DNA from: Edaphosphingomonas laterariae
GTDB lineage: Bacteria; Pseudomonadota; Alphaproteobacteria; Sphingomonadales; Sphingomonadaceae
Assembly: GCF_900188165.1 (NCBI RefSeq)
Contig: NZ_FZOS01000001.1
Location: forward strand, 124,001 to 188,000
Reading direction: 5' to 3'
Length of the DNA: 64,000 nt
Shown here: in pieces, positions 1-10,006 of the stretch
How positions within the stretch are numbered: the first letter of the stretch is position 1
Layout: each line of letters opens with the position of its first letter
Program-made: the position numbers and the translations under genes
The notes under the pieces: model-generated
The model's input: only the letters and a program-made list of their open reading frames with translations
Told to the model about the DNA's origin: nothing
Databases searched by the model: none

Positions 1-482
1 CGCGCACCGGCCTTGGCTTCGATGTCCACGCTTTCGCGGACAAGGCCGAACTGTGGCTTGGCGGCGTCCGCATTCCCCATTCGCGTGGGCTCGCGGGCCA
101 TAGCGACGCCGACGTTGCCCTGCACGCGCTGACCGATGCATTGCTTGGCGCCATCGGCGATGGCGACATCGGCAGCCATTTCCCGCCCTCCGACCCGCAA
201 TGGAAGGGCGCGGATTCCGGCCGCTTCGTGGAACATGCCCTTGGCCTGATCGTCGAGCGCGGCGGCATTGTCGACCATGTGGATCTGACGATCATCTGCG
301 AGGCCCCCAAGATCGGCCCGCATCGGGACAGCATACGCACCCGCGTCGCGGCGCTGTTGCGGCTCCCCGAGCGCAGGGTTAGCATCAAGGCGACCACGAC
401 CGAGCGGCTGGGCTTCACCGGTCGCGGCGAAGGGATCGCCGCCCAGGCGATCGCCACGGTGAGATTGCCGGAAGACCTATGA
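1..482 (+). CDS. ispF: 2-C-methyl-D-erythritol 2,4-cyclodiphosphate synthase domain (IspF), probably the end of bifunctional IspDF; 5' partial
   Basis: Open from the left edge (frame starting at base 3) to a TGA at 480-482. About 159 residues are visible, essentially a whole IspF domain. The opening GLGFDVHAF carries the D-x-H metal ligands, followed by [19 protein letters not shown] and the ending [19 protein letters not shown], all IspF signatures. IspF closes CDP-methylerythritol phosphate to the cyclodiphosphate in the MEP isoprenoid pathway (family knowledge). In alphaproteobacteria this domain is usually the C-terminal half of an IspDF fusion; the IspD half would lie left of the window, so the fusion is inferred. 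The last codon overlaps the first ATG of the next reading frame (ATGA), suggesting co-transcription with 506-1066 and pncC. Confidence 0.95.
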   Translation, partial: RTGLGFDVHAFADKAELWLGGVRIPHSRGLAGHSDADVALHALTDALLGAIGDGDIGSHFPPSDPQWKGADSGRFVEHALGLIVERGGIVDHVDLTIICEAPKIGPHRDSIRTRVAALLRLPERRVSIKATTTERLGFTGRGEGIAAQAIATVRLPEDL

Positions 483-505
483 GCCTGAGAGCGGAAGGAA
501 TTGAC

Positions 506-1066
506 GTGCGCTTGTTGTTTGCCACGCTGCCACTGTCGCTTGCCCTTGGCGCGGCGCCGCCGGCCCTTGCCAAAGAAGCCCGGCAGTTGGAGCCTGCGAA
601 AGGCGAGGCGGCTTCCGCATGCATCACGCGGCCCCAGCTTGAAGGGCTGATCACCTATGCCCTGCCCTCGTTGATCGAAGGCGTTGCCAAGAAATGCGCA
701 GGCAGCCTCGCCGAAAGCTCGTTCCTGCGCCGTTCAGCACCGGCGCTTGCCGAACGCTATCGACTGGACAGCGACCGCCACTGGCCGATGGCGCGTGCGG
801 CGGTGACGTCCATGGCCGGAACCGATATCTCTTCGCTTGGCGAAACAACGGAAAAGGCGATGGTGACCAGCATCGTGGGCGTAGCGATCGCCGAATCGAT
901 CAAGCCAAGTGACTGCGGCAGCGTCGATGAGGCAGTCGAACTGCTGAGCCCGTTGCCGGCGGCCAATCTGGGCAAACTGACGGCGATGCTCGCCATTCTG
1001 GGATCCAAAGACGATCAGCCCGGCGAGAGCGCCTTTGCCATCTGTCCTGCTGCGGGAGGCGAATGA
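506..1066 (+). CDS. Exported protein of unknown function
   Basis: About 186 residues and no family that I recognise. The frame is also open from an ATG at 479 overlapping the ispF stop, but a GTG at 506 sits 6 nt behind a clear Shine-Dalgarno (GGAAGG, 492-497) and gives a compact signal peptide (VRLLFATLPLSLALGAAPPALA), so I prefer 506. The mature part is alanine/leucine-rich and probably helical, with four cysteines that could form periplasmic disulfides. Its position between ispF and pncC in one direction suggests one operon; the context says nothing about function. Confidence 0.75.
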   Translation: MRLLFATLPLSLALGAAPPALAKEARQLEPAKGEAASACITRPQLEGLITYALPSLIEGVAKKCAGSLAESSFLRRSAPALAERYRLDSDRHWPMARAAVTSMAGTDISSLGETTEKAMVTSIVGVAIAESIKPSDCGSVDEAVELLSPLPAANLGKLTAMLAILGSKDDQPGESAFAICPAAGGE

Positions 1067-1067
1067 A

Positions 1068-1592
1068 GTGCCCGACACGACCTTGCCATCCGTTCTCGTG
1101 GAAGCCGCGCGCCGCGTGATCGAAGCCAACCGCGCCGCCGGAAAGACGGTCGCGGTCGCCGAAAGCTGCACCGGCGGCCTGGTTTCGGCAGCGCTGACCG
1201 AGATACCCGGATCGTCCGACGTTTTTCTGGCCGGCTTCGTGACCTATTCCAACGAGGCAAAGCTCGGCGTGTTGGGTGTCAGCCTCGATGTGCTGGAAAC
1301 CTTCGGCGCCGTATCGATCGCGGTGGCATGGGGCATGGCACGCGGCGCCCTGGAACGGGCGGATGCCGACACCGCGGTGGCGATCACCGGCATTGCCGGC
1401 CCGGATGGCGGGAGCGACAAGAAGCCCGTCGGCACGGTGGTTTTTGCGCGCGCCCAGAAAGGCGGGGATGCGCAGGATGTAACCGCCGACGCCCATGAAT
1501 TCGGCGATCTGGGGCGGGGCGGAATCCGCCTTCAGGCCGCGCTGGTAGCGCTCGAACTGCTGATGCCGGGGGCGTCCGTTCCCGTGCCGTAA
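1068..1592 (+). CDS. pncC: CinA C-terminal domain protein, nicotinamide-nucleotide amidase
   Basis: A 174-residue stand-alone CinA_C domain. It shows VAVAESCTGGLVSAALTEIPGSS with the nucleophile serine region, the FVTYSNEAKLGVLGV segment, and the AITGIAGPDGGSDKKPVGTV motif. The family hydrolyses NMN to nicotinate mononucleotide for NAD recycling. The start is GTG at 1068, immediately after the upstream stop (1064-1066) and behind GGGAGG (1053-1058); an in-frame ATG at 1035 lies inside the previous gene and is less likely. The 3' end overlaps the convergent COQ10-like gene by 61 nt. Confidence 0.92.
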   Translation: MPDTTLPSVLVEAARRVIEANRAAGKTVAVAESCTGGLVSAALTEIPGSSDVFLAGFVTYSNEAKLGVLGVSLDVLETFGAVSIAVAWGMARGALERADADTAVAITGIAGPDGGSDKKPVGTVVFARAQKGGDAQDVTADAHEFGDLGRGGIRLQAALVALELLMPGASVPVP

Positions 1593-2014
1593 AGTTCGGC
1601 GGCGCGCTCTTCGAAGGCATTGATCATCTTGCGGAGCGCGCGGTCGAACACCTGGCCCGCCAGCATTTCGAAGATCGCCGATCGAAAGGCAAAATCGACC
1701 GAGAAGTCGAGCAGGGTTCCCCCCTGCCCGTCCGGCCGAAACCCCCAATCATTATGGAGATATTTCAGGGGGCCATCGACATATTCGACGCGGATCGAAT
1801 CCGGGCGCCGCTTGTGGACGAGCGACGTGAAATTCTCCCGCAGGCCCTTGAAACCGACCACCAGGTCCGCGACCATCTCGGTATCGCTGTCCGAACGCAC
1901 GCGCACGGCCGCCACCCAGGGCAGGAATTCGCGATAGCTCGGCACGTCGGCAACCAGATTGAACAGTTGCTCCGGCGTGTAAGGCAAATGGCGGGTTTCG
2001 CTATGCTTTGGCAA
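1532..2014 (-). CDS. RatA/COQ10-type START-like lipid-binding protein
   Basis: About 160 residues. The typical family opening [17 protein letters not shown] appears if translation starts at the TTG at 2014; the frame is open further upstream (ATG 2062) but that part lies inside lipA. The body ([63 protein letters not shown]) matches the polyketide-cyclase/START fold of COQ10 and bacterial RatA. In alphaproteobacteria this protein is thought to chaperone ubiquinone; some databases label it a RatA toxin, which I regard as unsupported here because no RatB partner is adjacent. It overlaps the lipA 3' end by 14 nt, so translation is probably coupled. Confidence 0.9.
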   Translation of the reverse strand: MPKHSETRHLPYTPEQLFNLVADVPSYREFLPWVAAVRVRSDSDTEMVADLVVGFKGLRENFTSLVHKRRPDSIRVEYVDGPLKYLHNDWGFRPDGQGGTLLDFSVDFAFRSAIFEMLAGQVFDRALRKMINAFEERAAELYGTGTDAPGISSSSATSAA

Positions 2015-2921
2015 GCTGGGCCTCGCGGGCAGCGCGGAGCTTCGCGAAATCGTCGCCGGCATGGTAGCTGGACCGCGTCAACGGGCTCGACGCGACGAGC
2101 AGGAAGCCCTTGGCCCGCGCGATCGCGGCATAAGCCTGGAAGGTCTGCGGGGTCACGAATTCGGCCACCTTGGCGTGGCGCGGCGTCGGCTGCAGATACT
2201 GCCCGATGGTCAGGAAATCGATATCGGCCGAACGCATGTCGTCCATCACCTGATGGATTTCCATCCGCTCCTCGCCAAGGCCGACCATCACGCCAGATTT
2301 GGTGAAGATCGATGGGGCGTGCCGCTTCACCGTCTCCAGCAGGCGCAACGACGCGTAATAGCGCGCGCCCGGCCGGATCGTCGGATAGAGCCGGGGCACC
2401 GTTTCCAGATTGTGGTTGTAGACGTCGGGGCCCGCCGCGATGATGGATTCGATCGCCGCCTGCGCCTTGTTGCGGAAATCGGGGGTCAGGATCTCGATCG
2501 TGGTGTTCGGCGTCGTGCGGCGCAACGCCTCGATCACCTTCACGAACTGGGACGCACCGCCATCGGGAAGATCGTCGCGATCGACCGATGTGATGACGAT
2601 ATGCTCCAGCCCAAGCTCCGCTGCGGCATCCGCGACATGCTGGGGCTCCTGCGTGTCCACCGCGCGCGGCATCCCCGTCTTCACATTGCAGAAGGCGCAA
2701 GCCCGCGTGCACGTATCGCCAAGGATCATCACCGTGGCGTGCTTCTTGGTCCAGCACTCACCGATATTCGGGCAGGCCGCCTCCTCGCACACAGTGGCGA
2801 GGTTGAGGCGGCGCATCAGCTGGCGCGTCTGCGAAAAGGCTTCGCCAACGGGCGCACGGACACGGATCCAATCGGGCTTGCGCGTGCGGGGCGATGCGGC
2901 GGGAGCGAGGGGCTCGGTCAT
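2001..2921 (-). CDS. lipA: Lipoyl synthase (radical SAM)
   Basis: 306 residues from ATG 2921 ([21 protein letters not shown]). The frame is open for 23 codons upstream, but that extension does not look like LipA. Both iron-sulfur sites are present: the auxiliary-cluster motif [12 protein letters not shown] and the radical-SAM motif CTRACAFC. The C-terminal RSSYHA carries the serine ligand of the auxiliary cluster. LipA inserts two sulfur atoms into octanoyl groups on lipoyl domains. The downstream RatA/COQ10-like gene overlaps its end by 14 nt. Confidence 0.97.
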   Translation of the reverse strand: MTEPLAPAASPRTRKPDWIRVRAPVGEAFSQTRQLMRRLNLATVCEEAACPNIGECWTKKHATVMILGDTCTRACAFCNVKTGMPRAVDTQEPQHVADAAAELGLEHIVITSVDRDDLPDGGASQFVKVIEALRRTTPNTTIEILTPDFRNKAQAAIESIIAAGPDVYNHNLETVPRLYPTIRPGARYYASLRLLETVKRHAPSIFTKSGVMVGLGEERMEIHQVMDDMRSADIDFLTIGQYLQPTPRHAKVAEFVTPQTFQAYAAIARAKGFLLVASSPLTRSSYHAGDDFAKLRAAREAQLAKA

Positions 2922-2988
2922 GCTGCGCCAGATAGCGACGCTTGCGCCCACTTGCCACCCCCCATGTTCCGACGCTACGGCGGAGCGC

Positions 2989-3624
2989 ATGAGCGACTTT
3001 CAGGACATGATCGAAGGCTATCGCCGCTTCAAGACCGGCGAATGGTCCCGCGAACGGGCCCGCTGGGCCGAATTGGCGGAGGGCCAGAGCCCCAAGGTGC
3101 TCGTGATCGCCTGCTCCGACAGCCGAGTCGACCCGACGCGGATTTTTGATACCTCGCCCGGCGAAATCTTCGTGGTGCGCAACGTCGCCAATCTCGTCCC
3201 GCCCATCGAAACCGGCGGCGGCCATCATGGCGTTTCGGCGGCGCTCGAATTCGCCGTGACGCAGCTGGAAGTCTCAGAAATCGTCGTCATGGGCCATGGC
3301 GCCTGCGGCGGTTGCTCTGCCGCCCTGAGCCAGCGTTTCAAGGATATGCGCCCCGGCGAAGGCGGCTTCATCGCCGATTGGATCGACCTGCTGAAGCCGG
3401 CGCGTGACGAGGTTGTCGCCCTGCATGGCCAGGAAGGCCCCGCTGCCCATCGCGCGATGGAGGAGGCCGCGGTCAAGGTAAGCCTGGCCAATCTCCGCAC
3501 TTTCCCGTGCATCCGCGCGCGGGAGCGTGAAGGCCGCCTGCGCCTCCACGGATCCTATTTCGCCATCGCGGACGGCGTGCTGCACGTGCTGGACCCCGAA
3601 ACGGGCAATTTCGGCCCGGCCTGA
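2989..3624 (+). CDS. Beta-class carbonic anhydrase
   Basis: 211 residues from ATG 2989 ([19 protein letters not shown]). The open frame extends much further left, but there it runs antisense to lipA. Zinc ligands are visible as CSDSR and the later GHGACGGC pair, the C-D-S-R...H-x-x-C arrangement of beta carbonic anhydrases. It interconverts CO2 and bicarbonate in the cytoplasm. It is divergent from lipA (67 nt between starts). An inverted repeat after the stop (3614-3651) may separate it from the convergent GNAT gene. Confidence 0.95.
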   Translation: MSDFQDMIEGYRRFKTGEWSRERARWAELAEGQSPKVLVIACSDSRVDPTRIFDTSPGEIFVVRNVANLVPPIETGGGHHGVSAALEFAVTQLEVSEIVVMGHGACGGCSAALSQRFKDMRPGEGGFIADWIDLLKPARDEVVALHGQEGPAAHRAMEEAAVKVSLANLRTFPCIRAREREGRLRLHGSYFAIADGVLHVLDPETGNFGPA

Positions 3625-3651
3625 ACCGGCGCCGGCCGAAATGGGCCGGGC
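3614..3651. terminator. Possible bidirectional hairpin between carbonic anhydrase and GNAT genes
   Basis: GCCCGGCC (3614-3621) pairs with GGCCGGGC (3644-3651), and the intervening bases contain a smaller GC palindrome. There is no T-run, so an intrinsic terminator is only a guess. Confidence 0.35.
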
Positions 3652-3660
3652 AGCGAAGGA

Positions 3661-4170
3661 TTAGCCTAGAGCGGCAAAAGCAGGTGCATAGTGCACCTCG
3701 CCGCTCGTCACAGGCAGCGCGTCGCCCTGCAACGCCAGGGCCATGAAATGCGGGCCGGCATATTCGCACGCAAATCCGGCGGCTCGATCGGTTCGAAAAC
3801 CGAAACGACCATAATAAGCCGGATCGCCGAGCACGAAGGCCCCTTCCCAACCACGCTCCTGTGCGACCGCCAGGGCCGCACGAATGAGACGATCGGCTAT
3901 GCCGCGTTTGCGCGCCGCTTCGGCCGTGGCCACGGGGGCCAGGCCCACGGCACGGAACGGCGCCTGCATGCGTGAGAAGCCGACATAGGCCAGAATTGCG
4001 CCGTCAGAGACGGCTACGAACTCCAGCGCGATATCGCCATCGGCGCGCAATTGCGCCGTCAGTCGCGCCTCCTCCGGCCCGGGAAAGGCAGCGGACAGCA
4101 GGTCCGCGATGGCATCATGATCGCCGGCCGCCACCGGCCGGCAAACCATCTCCGCCATCGCGGCGTGCAT
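3661..4170 (-). CDS. GNAT-family N-acetyltransferase
   Basis: 169 residues; an internal ATG at codon 5 is an alternative start. The GNAT core is recognisable: AFPGPEEARL, LAYVGFSRMQAPF, the acetyl-CoA-binding area around APVATAEAARKRGIADRLIRAAL, and GDPAYYGRFGFR. This last motif is typical of the YhbS-like subgroup. The substrate cannot be deduced. It lies just downstream of and co-directional with ettA (2-nt gap), so it is probably co-transcribed. Confidence 0.85.
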   Translation of the reverse strand: MHAAMAEMVCRPVAAGDHDAIADLLSAAFPGPEEARLTAQLRADGDIALEFVAVSDGAILAYVGFSRMQAPFRAVGLAPVATAEAARKRGIADRLIRAALAVAQERGWEGAFVLGDPAYYGRFGFRTDRAAGFACEYAGPHFMALALQGDALPVTSGEVHYAPAFAALG

Positions 4171-4172
4171 CG

Positions 4173-5852
<1,680 letters not shown>

Positions 5853-6128
5853 GTGGCGGTCTCCGGATTAGTCGGTCAAAGCGGCGGAAAAATCCCGCCG
5901 CACCTAGCCGAGCGGCGAACGCTTGGCAAACCGGCGCGGCGGCCGATCGATCGCGATGCGATGTCGGGCAATCGACGATGTAGATAGTTGGGCGCGGCAC
6001 GCGGTCAAGCGCAGCACCGCTGCTCGTCAGGGTCGATAGGCTCCTGCCAGCGCCCCTCACCTATTGTTTTGCAAGCCCCGTTCGGCCACTTGGCGGATAT
6101 ATACGATTTTCGAGGAGCCGTTGCCCTT
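5853..6128. other. Divergent intergenic region between ettA and the M28 peptidase
   Basis: 276 bases must hold promoters for both directions. I see a 7-bp inverted repeat GCGGCGG/CCGCCGC (5881-5887/5895-5901) in the ettA leader and a GAGGAG Shine-Dalgarno before the peptidase start. No convincing -35/-10 pair or small RNA is evident. Confidence 0.5.
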
Positions 6129-7505
6129 ATGCGCCTGACCGCTGTCGCCTGCGCCACCGCCGCCATCATGACGGCCCCCGCCCTTGCCCAGACCCTCGAC
6201 GTTGCCGCGCTGCGCGATGCGGCGCTCAAGGACGAGATCGCCTGGAACATCACGGAGGGGCTGACGACGGAAGTCGGCCAGCGCCTCGCCGGCACGGAGG
6301 CCGAAGCTCGGGCACGGATCTGGGGGCTCGCACGCCTCAAGGCGCTCGGTTTCAGCAACGCACGGATCGAGCCGTTCGACATGCCGGTATGGGTGCGCGG
6401 CGAGGAAACGGCCGAAATCGTCTCGCCATTCCCGCAAAAGCTGGTGCTCGCGGCGCTCGGCAATAGTGGCGCGACGCCCCCCGAAGGCATCACCGCCGAA
6501 GTCGTCGCCTTTCCGAGCCTCGCGGCGCTCGAGGCCGCAACAGATGCGCAGGTGCGCGGCAAGATCGTCTTCGTCGATCATGCGATGGGCACGACGCAGG
6601 ACGGATCGAGCTATGGCGCATTCGGCGCCGCCCGCCGGAAGGGCCCCTCGATCGCGAGCCAGAAGGGAGCCGCTGCGATCGTGATCCGGTCGATCGGCAC
6701 TGATTTCCACCGCAACCCGCATACCGGCGTGCAGAGCTGGGCCGACGGTATAACCCCGATCCCGGCTGCCGCCCTCAGCCTGCCGGATGCCGAACAGCTC
6801 AAGCGTATCGTGGCACGCGGCAAGCCTGTTTCGATGAAGTTGGTGCTGACCCCGCGCAACATCGGCACGCGCCAGTCGGGCAACCTGATGGCCGAAGTCC
6901 CCGGTCGCGATCCGAAGGCGGGCATCGTTCTGGTCGGCTGCCACCTCGACAGCTGGGATCTCGGCACTGGGGCGATCGACGACGCGACGGGCTGTGGCAT
7001 CGTCGCGGCGGCCGCCAAGCGGGTGATGGATGCGGGCAAGCCGCTGCGGACGATTCGCGTGGTGTGGTTCGGTGCCGAAGAGGTCGGCATTCTCGGCGGC
7101 AAGGCCTATCGCGACGCACATCGCGATGAAAAGCATGCGATTCTCGCCGAATCGGATTTCGGTGCCGATCGCGTCTATCGCTTCGACAGTTATGTGAATC
7201 AGGCAGCGCTGCCGGTCGTCGATCGATTGGCGGCGGCGCTCGCGCCGATCGGCGTGGCCCGTGGCAACAACGCGGCGCGCGGCGGATCGGACATTGGCCC
7301 GCTGGCGGCCACCGGCGTGCCTGTCATCGCGCTGCGGCAGGACGGAACGCGTTATTTCGACCTGCATCACACGCCGGATGACACGCTCGACAAAGTCGAT
7401 CGCACGCAACTTGCGCAGAACGTCGCGGCATGGACAGCGATGATCGCAACAGTGGCAAATGAACCGGCCGAATTGGGGCCGGTTGCTCCTACCGGGGACG
7501 AATGA
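6129..7505 (+). CDS. Exported M28-family metallopeptidase (aminopeptidase-like, with PA domain)
   Basis: 458 residues from ATG 6129, preceded by GAGGAG. The signal peptide MRLTAVACATAAIMTAPALAQ ends at a good ALA-Q site. A PA-type insert (about residues 120-230) precedes the catalytic part. The dizinc ligands of M28 can be followed: GCHLDSWDLGTGAIDDATG (H, D), GAEEVGILGG (catalytic and metal E), ESDFGAD (D) and DLHHTPDDT (H). It is probably a periplasmic or secreted aminopeptidase/carboxypeptidase of the PSMA/glutamate carboxypeptidase-like type. It is the first of four exported hydrolases running to 12725. Confidence 0.93.
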   Translation: MRLTAVACATAAIMTAPALAQTLDVAALRDAALKDEIAWNITEGLTTEVGQRLAGTEAEARARIWGLARLKALGFSNARIEPFDMPVWVRGEETAEIVSPFPQKLVLAALGNSGATPPEGITAEVVAFPSLAALEAATDAQVRGKIVFVDHAMGTTQDGSSYGAFGAARRKGPSIASQKGAAAIVIRSIGTDFHRNPHTGVQSWADGITPIPAAALSLPDAEQLKRIVARGKPVSMKLVLTPRNIGTRQSGNLMAEVPGRDPKAGIVLVGCHLDSWDLGTGAIDDATGCGIVAAAAKRVMDAGKPLRTIRVVWFGAEEVGILGGKAYRDAHRDEKHAILAESDFGADRVYRFDSYVNQAALPVVDRLAAALAPIGVARGNNAARGGSDIGPLAATGVPVIALRQDGTRYFDLHHTPDDTLDKVDRTQLAQNVAAWTAMIATVANEPAELGPVAPTGDE

Positions 7506-7659
7506 CCGCACGAAAAGCACTTGTGCTAAGCAATTCGAGACGGCAGAACCTCTTAACCCTCGCTGAATTTGGCGTTGACGCTGACGGGGGCGACGCTATG
7601 GGGGGCCGCTGGGACGGCGTTCGGGCCGGCCCCTGATAAGAACTATGGGAGCTGCTCGA

Positions 7660-7899
7660 ATGAAGAAGCTTAGCTTTGTTCTCGCTGCCGCCGGCCTGAT
7701 GACCCTGGCCGCGTGCAACAACTCGACGACCGAAACCGCCGTCGAGAACGCTGCTGAAAACGCCGCCGAAGTGGTCGAGGCGACGGCCGACAACGCCACT
7801 GCGGCGATCGAGAACGTGACCGACAACGCCGTTGAGGCTGTCGAGAACGTGACCGACAACGCTGCTGCGGCTGTCGAGAACGCCACGAACGCGATGTAA
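7660..7899 (+). CDS. Small lipoprotein made of 11-residue repeats
   Basis: 79 residues from ATG 7660 behind GGGAG; an upstream in-frame ATG at 7645 overlaps the Shine-Dalgarno. The lipobox LMTLAAC predicts lipidation at the cysteine at about residue 20. The mature chain is almost only A, V, E, N, D and T, and falls into a hendecad pattern: VENAAENAAEV, VEATADNATAA, IENVTDNAVEA, VENVTDNAAAA, VENAT. Such a period predicts a long amphipathic helix, as in LEA-like or Lpp-like proteins; function is unknown. It is a single-gene unit ending in a strong terminator (7940-7973), typical of abundant small envelope lipoproteins. Confidence 0.8.
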   Translation: MKKLSFVLAAAGLMTLAACNNSTTETAVENAAENAAEVVEATADNATAAIENVTDNAVEAVENVTDNAAAAVENATNAM

Positions 7900-7939
7900 T
7901 TCGTCGCAATGCCCGTTCGTCGGGCATTCGTGAAAAGAG

Positions 7940-7973
7940 CGGGCGTCCCGGTTCGGGGCGCCCGTTTTCTTTT
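7940..7973 (+). terminator. Rho-independent terminator of the small lipoprotein gene
   Basis: A 10-bp GC stem (arms 7940-7949 and 7955-7964, one G-T pair) with a 5-nt loop is followed by TTTTCTTTT. A second, smaller inverted repeat lies just upstream (AATGCCCG... at 7908-7927). Confidence 0.9.
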
Positions 7974-8014
7974 GCAGCTTGCGCGGTCGCAATCTGCCGA
8001 CAAATCTGCTGCTT

Positions 8015-10006
8015 ATGACGATATATCGCTTGTGCGCGCTGATCGCGGTTGCCAGCCTTCCCACCGCGCTCCATGCGGGGCCTTTCAGGCCGCCCGATGC
8101 CGCGCTGCTCAAGGATATCTCGGACCCCGCCTTTTCCCATGATGGCGCGATGGTGGCTTACAGCGTCGAAGCCGCCGACACGAAACGCGACAAGGCCACC
8201 AGCGATATCTGGGTCGCGTCCTGGGCAGAAGGGCAGGCAAAGCCGCTGACCCGCACACCGGCCGCCAGCGAATGGCAGCCAGATTTTTCCGGCGACGGCA
8301 AGTATGTCGCCTTCCTCAGCGATGCCGGGAAAAGTGAGGAAACGCAGCTCTGGCGCATGCGTGTTAGCGGCAGTTCGCCACGGCAGGTCACGCGAATCAA
8401 CGGCGGCATCAGCGACTTCTGCCTTTCGCCCGATGGACGTGTGGCGATTGTCGTCGCCGAGGTCGGTGGCCGGGTTGGGGTAAACGACAAGCCGACGGCG
8501 CCACCGATCGTCGTTTCCCGCTTCCAGTCCAAGGAGGATGGGCGGGGCTGGCTGGATGCCCGCCGCAAGCATCTTTTCCGCGTCGACATGGCCAAGGGCA
8601 CGGCCACCCAGATCACGAGCGGGGATTTCGACCATTGGTTGCCGAGTTGGTCGCCGGATGGCCGAATGATCGCGTTCGTGGCGCGCCGCGATGCGGCAGC
8701 GGATCGCGGGTTCAATTACGATGTTTTCGTGATGCCAGCCGGCGGGGGCGAACCGCGCAGGCTCGGACAGCATAAGGGCGCCGACCATAATCCCGATTGG
8801 GACGCCGGGCGGCCGCAATGGTCGGCCGATTCGCGGCGCCTGGCATGGGTTAGGGCCGGCGATGATCAGTGGCTGTGGTATTCACCCCACCAACTGGCCA
8901 TCGGTGATGTTGCAACCGGCTCGGTTACGATGCCCGCCAATATCGATCGCTGGATCTACAAGCCCCATTGGACAAGCGATGGGCAGATCGTGGCGCTGGT
9001 CGAGCAGGATCGCGATACGTGGCTGGCCCGGCTCGATCCGGTCGACGGAACTGTTATCTACCTCACCCAGGGCGCGGGGTTCGCGAGCGATCTGGCGGTT
9101 GGCACCGGGGACCGGATTGCCATCGTCGAAGGCAATCTGACGACGCCCGCCCAATTACGCCGGGCCGACGGCCAGGTGCTTGCCGATCATAATCCCTGGC
9201 TTTCCGATCGCGAATTCGCCGCCCCGCACGACGTGAGCTGGATCAGTGATGGGGTGACGATCGGCGGCATCCTCACGCTGCCGTCGGGGCACCGCGAGGG
9301 CCAGAAGCACCCGCTGGTCGTGAGGCTTCACGGCGGGCCGGTATATCAGTTCTCTCACGAATTCATGCTGGACTGGCAGGTCTATGCCGCGCGTGGATTT
9401 GCGGTTCTGGCCGTGAATCCCCGCGGATCGTCAGGCCGTGGCTTCGATTTCGCCCGCGCGATCTTCGCCGATTGGGGCAACAAGGACGTCGCCGACGTGA
9501 AGGCGGGGATCGATCATGTCATTGCGATGGGCGTGATCGATCCGGCGCGGATCGGCGTTTCCGGCTGGAGCTATGGCGGCATCCTGACCGACTATATGAT
9601 TGCGAGCGATCCGCGCATTCGCGCAGCGGTGAGTGGCGCGGGCATCGCCAACCTGTTTGGCGGCTATGGCGCCGATCAATATAGCCGCGATTATGAACTC
9701 GAACTTGGCACGCCCTGGGCCAATCCAGACGTCTATGCGAAGTTGAGCTATCCCTTCCTTCGCGCCGACAGGATCGCGGCAGCTACGTTATTCCTCTGTG
9801 CCGAGAAGGACCTGAACGTCCCCTGCCTCGGCAGCGAGCAGATGTTCCAGGCGCTTCGATCCCGCGATGTTCCAACCCAACTCGTGGTCTATCCCGGTGA
9901 AAATCACGGGCTGACGGTGCCGAGCTACAAGATCGACCGGCTTCAACGGCATATCGACTGGTTCACGCGCTACCTTGCCCTCAGCGAACCAGCGCCCCAC
10001 CCTTGA
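8015..10006 (+). CDS. Exported S9-family prolyl oligopeptidase-like peptidase
   Basis: 663 residues from ATG 8015, giving the signal peptide MTIYRLCALIAVASLPTALHA; the frame extends to a TTG at 7979 inside the terminator region. The N-terminal 400 residues are WD/TolB-like propeller repeats (FSHDGAMVAYS, FSGDGKYVAFLS, WSPDGRMIAFVARR). The C-terminal alpha/beta hydrolase has nucleophile GWSYGGIL, acid in CAEKDLNVPC and histidine in PGENHGL. These enzymes trim short peptides, often with proline or acyl preference. It overlaps the convergent amidohydrolase by 26 nt. Confidence 0.93.
   Translation: MTIYRLCALIAVASLPTALHAGPFRPPDAALLKDISDPAFSHDGAMVAYSVEAADTKRDKATSDIWVASWAEGQAKPLTRTPAASEWQPDFSGDGKYVAFLSDAGKSEETQLWRMRVSGSSPRQVTRINGGISDFCLSPDGRVAIVVAEVGGRVGVNDKPTAPPIVVSRFQSKEDGRGWLDARRKHLFRVDMAKGTATQITSGDFDHWLPSWSPDGRMIAFVARRDAAADRGFNYDVFVMPAGGGEPRRLGQHKGADHNPDWDAGRPQWSADSRRLAWVRAGDDQWLWYSPHQLAIGDVATGSVTMPANIDRWIYKPHWTSDGQIVALVEQDRDTWLARLDPVDGTVIYLTQGAGFASDLAVGTGDRIAIVEGNLTTPAQLRRADGQVLADHNPWLSDREFAAPHDVSWISDGVTIGGILTLPSGHREGQKHPLVVRLHGGPVYQFSHEFMLDWQVYAARGFAVLAVNPRGSSGRGFDFARAIFADWGNKDVADVKAGIDHVIAMGVIDPARIGVSGWSYGGILTDYMIASDPRIRAAVSGAGIANLFGGYGADQYSRDYELELGTPWANPDVYAKLSYPFLRADRIAAATLFLCAEKDLNVPCLGSEQMFQALRSRDVPTQLVVYPGENHGLTVPSYKIDRLQRHIDWFTRYLALSEPAPHP

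Noticed and set aside
1532-2014. RatA-type toxin of a toxin-antitoxin system
   Set aside because: No RatB-like partner adjacent; the lipA linkage and START fold fit a ubiquinone-binding COQ10 role better.
5881-5901. Hairpin in the ettA leader as an attenuator or riboswitch
   Set aside because: Only a 7-bp stem with no T-run or alternative structure; too weak to claim.
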